Source: Fictibacillus phosphorivorans (GTDB lineage: Bacteria > Bacillota > Bacilli > Bacillales > Fictibacillaceae). From it: a stretch of 64,000 nt of DNA. Location of the stretch: NCBI RefSeq assembly GCF_001629705.1, contig NZ_CP015378.1:4092001-4156000 (forward strand). The letters are read 5' to 3'. The notes beneath the pieces were generated by a model, which was not told the DNA's origin, searched no databases, and saw only the letters and a list, made by a program, of their open reading frames with translations. Positions 62,517-64,000 of the stretch are shown piece after piece; within the stretch, counting starts at the first letter, position 1; each line of letters starts with the position of its first letter. A program made the translations under genes and the position numbers.

Positions 62517-62530
62517 AGAGTGCGCTTTCA
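62517..62530 (-). promoter_or_regulatory. cre (CcpA) site candidate upstream of gntP
   Basis: Minus-strand TGAAAGCGCACTCT matches the cre consensus at 12 of 14 positions, 26 bp before the gntP start. CcpA repression of the hydroxybutyrate genes in glucose is likely. Confidence 0.5.
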
Positions 62531-62657
62531 TCTATTAGCACTTACTTTTCAAAAGTTTTCATTGCACGAAGGACATTTTACTCCTGTGTATTTATTAAGT
62601 AAAATGAATTATAACTATAGATAGTATGCACAAAAGTTATAGAATGGAGATCTCCAT

Positions 62658-63539
62658 ATGGATATTCGACAATTGACTTATTTTCACGCTGTGGCCAAAC
62701 ATAAAAGCTTCACGAAAGCCTCTACCGTATTGCATTTATCTCAACCTAGTCTTAGTAAAATGGTAAAAAGTTTAGAAGACGAACTTGAGATGGAACTGAT
62801 CGATCGCTCTTCGAGACAGATCGAACTAACAGAAGCAGGCGAAATTGTGTTTGAACAGAGCAAGATGATTCTAGAGTCTTTGGACAACCTATCATCAAAC
62901 CTTTACGACTTAATGAACTTAAAAAAAGGGAAAATCAAAATTGGAATACCACCTCTTATCGGCTTCTTATTTTTCCCTAAAATCATCAAGAAATTCAAGG
63001 CATCCTACCCTGAAATACAGATTCAGCTCGTGGAACATGGCGCAAACCGTGTGCAACGAGAAGTGAATGACGGTCTCTTAGATCTAGGGGTTGTCGTTAT
63101 GCCCTTAAATGAAGATAAACTCGAGATCGTTTCATTCTTAACCGAGCATCTTATGTTGTTTGTTCATCATTCACATCCGTTAGCGAATAGAGAAAAAGTA
63201 TCGATGAAGGAATTAGAGAATGAATCTTTTATCATTTTTAAAGAAGGCTTCACCCTGCATGACAGAGTGATCAATGAGTGCCTAGCAGCTGGTTTTCAGC
63301 CTAAAATTTCCTATGAAAGCTCACAATGGGACTTCATCAGCGGCATGATCGGGGAAAACTTAGGAGTTTCTATCTTTCCAGAATCCATCGCAAAAAAGGT
63401 GGATCAAAATTTGATTAAAGCTATTCCGATCGTTGATCCTTCACTGCCTTATAAGCTAGGTATTATCAAAAAGAAAGATAAATACGTTGCGTATGCGACT
63501 CGAGAATTCATAAACATGCTCTCGCCATTTAGCGAATAA
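62658..63539 (+). CDS. LysR family transcriptional regulator
   Basis: 293 residues. N-terminal winged helix (MDIRQLTYFHAVAKHKSFTKAS, SQPSLSKMVKSLEDELEMELIDRSSR) and a C-terminal periplasmic-binding-like effector domain (IKIGIPPLIGFLFFPKII). Divergent from gntP with a 167-bp gap that holds ATAACTATAGATAGTATG, a plausible binding region. Likely regulates the hydroxybutyrate operon. Confidence 0.88.
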   Translation: MDIRQLTYFHAVAKHKSFTKASTVLHLSQPSLSKMVKSLEDELEMELIDRSSRQIELTEAGEIVFEQSKMILESLDNLSSNLYDLMNLKKGKIKIGIPPLIGFLFFPKIIKKFKASYPEIQIQLVEHGANRVQREVNDGLLDLGVVVMPLNEDKLEIVSFLTEHLMLFVHHSHPLANREKVSMKELENESFIIFKEGFTLHDRVINECLAAGFQPKISYESSQWDFISGMIGENLGVSIFPESIAKKVDQNLIKAIPIVDPSLPYKLGIIKKKDKYVAYATREFINMLSPFSE

Positions 63540-63640
63540 CATATAACTAAAATGCATAATTTAGATATATTATATGTATTTTACGAATAGGTTGAGTTGA
63601 GATAAAGTAATTCCTATACAAATTATAGGAGGCACTACTC

Positions 63641-64000
63641 ATGGAAAAAGATCGTTATCAAAATGGATTAGATAAATTGATGGAGTACACGCTAACGGAT
63701 AACAAAGACATTTCAACACACTTAAAAATCTCAGATGACCTGCAAGATATTGCGCCAGATGTAGGAAAATACATTATTGAATTTGCGTACGGCGAGATCT
63801 ATTCACGAGCCGGATTAACGAACAAACAAAGAGCGCTTGTAACCATTTCTTCTCTTGTGACACAAGGAACGGAACCACAATTGGAGCTTCATATCAATAC
63901 GGGGCTGACGGCAGGATTAACGAAAGAAGAGGTCGTAGAGAGCATCACGCACTTGATTCCGTATACAGGTTTTCCTCGTGTGTTGAATGCGTTATCGATT
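63641..64000 (+). CDS. Carboxymuconolactone decarboxylase family protein (partial)
   Basis: Open from ATG 63641 (after TATAGGAGG) to the end of the window, 120 codons, C-terminus missing. Family segments: EFAYGEIYSRAGLTNKQRALVTI and ELHINTGLTAGLTKEEVVESITHLIPYTGFPRVLNAL (AhpD/CMD-type). Usually gamma-carboxymuconolactone decarboxylase or alkylhydroperoxidase-like; the Cys-x-x-Cys of AhpD is absent, so it is not an AhpD peroxidase. Confidence 0.82.
   Translation, partial: MEKDRYQNGLDKLMEYTLTDNKDISTHLKISDDLQDIAPDVGKYIIEFAYGEIYSRAGLTNKQRALVTISSLVTQGTEPQLELHINTGLTAGLTKEEVVESITHLIPYTGFPRVLNALSI

Overview
The window looks like a chromosomal segment of a low-to-mid GC, endospore-forming Bacillaceae (Bacillus/Fictibacillus type). 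The signs are AGGAGG-type ribosome binding sites, frequent TTG/GTG starts, Rho-independent terminators after most genes, S-box (SAM-I) riboswitches, a LiaFSR and a BceRSAB-like envelope-stress module, YwbE, a KatE-type large catalase, oxalate decarboxylase and CcpA (cre)-like sites. I see no rRNA, tRNA, CRISPR array, transposase or replication gene. The genus is an inference.

Layout. 1-6.2 kb: an aldo/keto reductase, a VOC protein, then a glucoside/maltose utilisation operon (PTS EIICB, an endonuclease/exonuclease/phosphatase-fold protein resembling maltose-6'-phosphate phosphatase, GH13 alpha-glucosidase). 6.2-16 kb: small membrane protein, NERD-domain gene broken by an in-frame TGA, fatty acid desaturase, DEAD-box helicase with proC, M20 dipeptidase, YwbE and adenine deaminase. 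16-19.5 kb: lia cell-envelope stress operon (liaI-like, pspA/liaH, liaF, liaS, liaR; no liaG). 19.8-29 kb: gamma carbonic anhydrase-like protein, NUDIX, glutathione peroxidase, YjiH, RluF-like pseudouridine synthase, Eis-like acetyltransferase, secreted protein, KatE. 29-31.2 kb: an actin-like (ParM-type) segregation cassette with a tandem ribbon-helix-helix partner and an upstream array of TTGYAAACA repeats. 31.2-39.1 kb: right-handed beta-helix protein, acetyltransferase, a Smr-less MutS2-like ATPase behind a long structured leader, RlmN, and a POT peptide transporter. 39-50 kb: AraC/GyrI regulator, tiny basic peptide gene, divergent S-box controlled organosulfur genes (LLM monooxygenase-metQ versus an acyl-CoA-dehydrogenase-like protein), DUF817, DUF3267, oxalate decarboxylase, C1q/TNF-like protein. 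50.5-56.5 kb: AraC regulator, VOC protein, BceRS-BceAB. 56.5-60.3 kb: a tight five-gene operon (Ycf46-like AAA ATPase, DUF1257/Ycf35-like, DUF2997, membrane helix-hairpin-helix protein, radical SAM enzyme) of unknown function. 60.4-64 kb: 3-hydroxybutyrate dehydrogenase, GntP permease, divergent LysR regulator and a truncated carboxymuconolactone decarboxylase-family gene.

Between the genes lie two repeat families. One is a ~128 bp imperfect foldback element (six copies plus a mini copy). The other is a set of four arrays with a strict 21-bp period (three of exactly six units, three of them sharing a CTGTCC core).

The best candidates for an undescribed system are the AAA/DUF1257/DUF2997/HhH/radical-SAM operon (two members end in the same Ile-Asp-Phe C-terminus), the chromosomal actin-like cassette with its centromere-like array, and the attenuator-like leader of the MutS2 paralogue.
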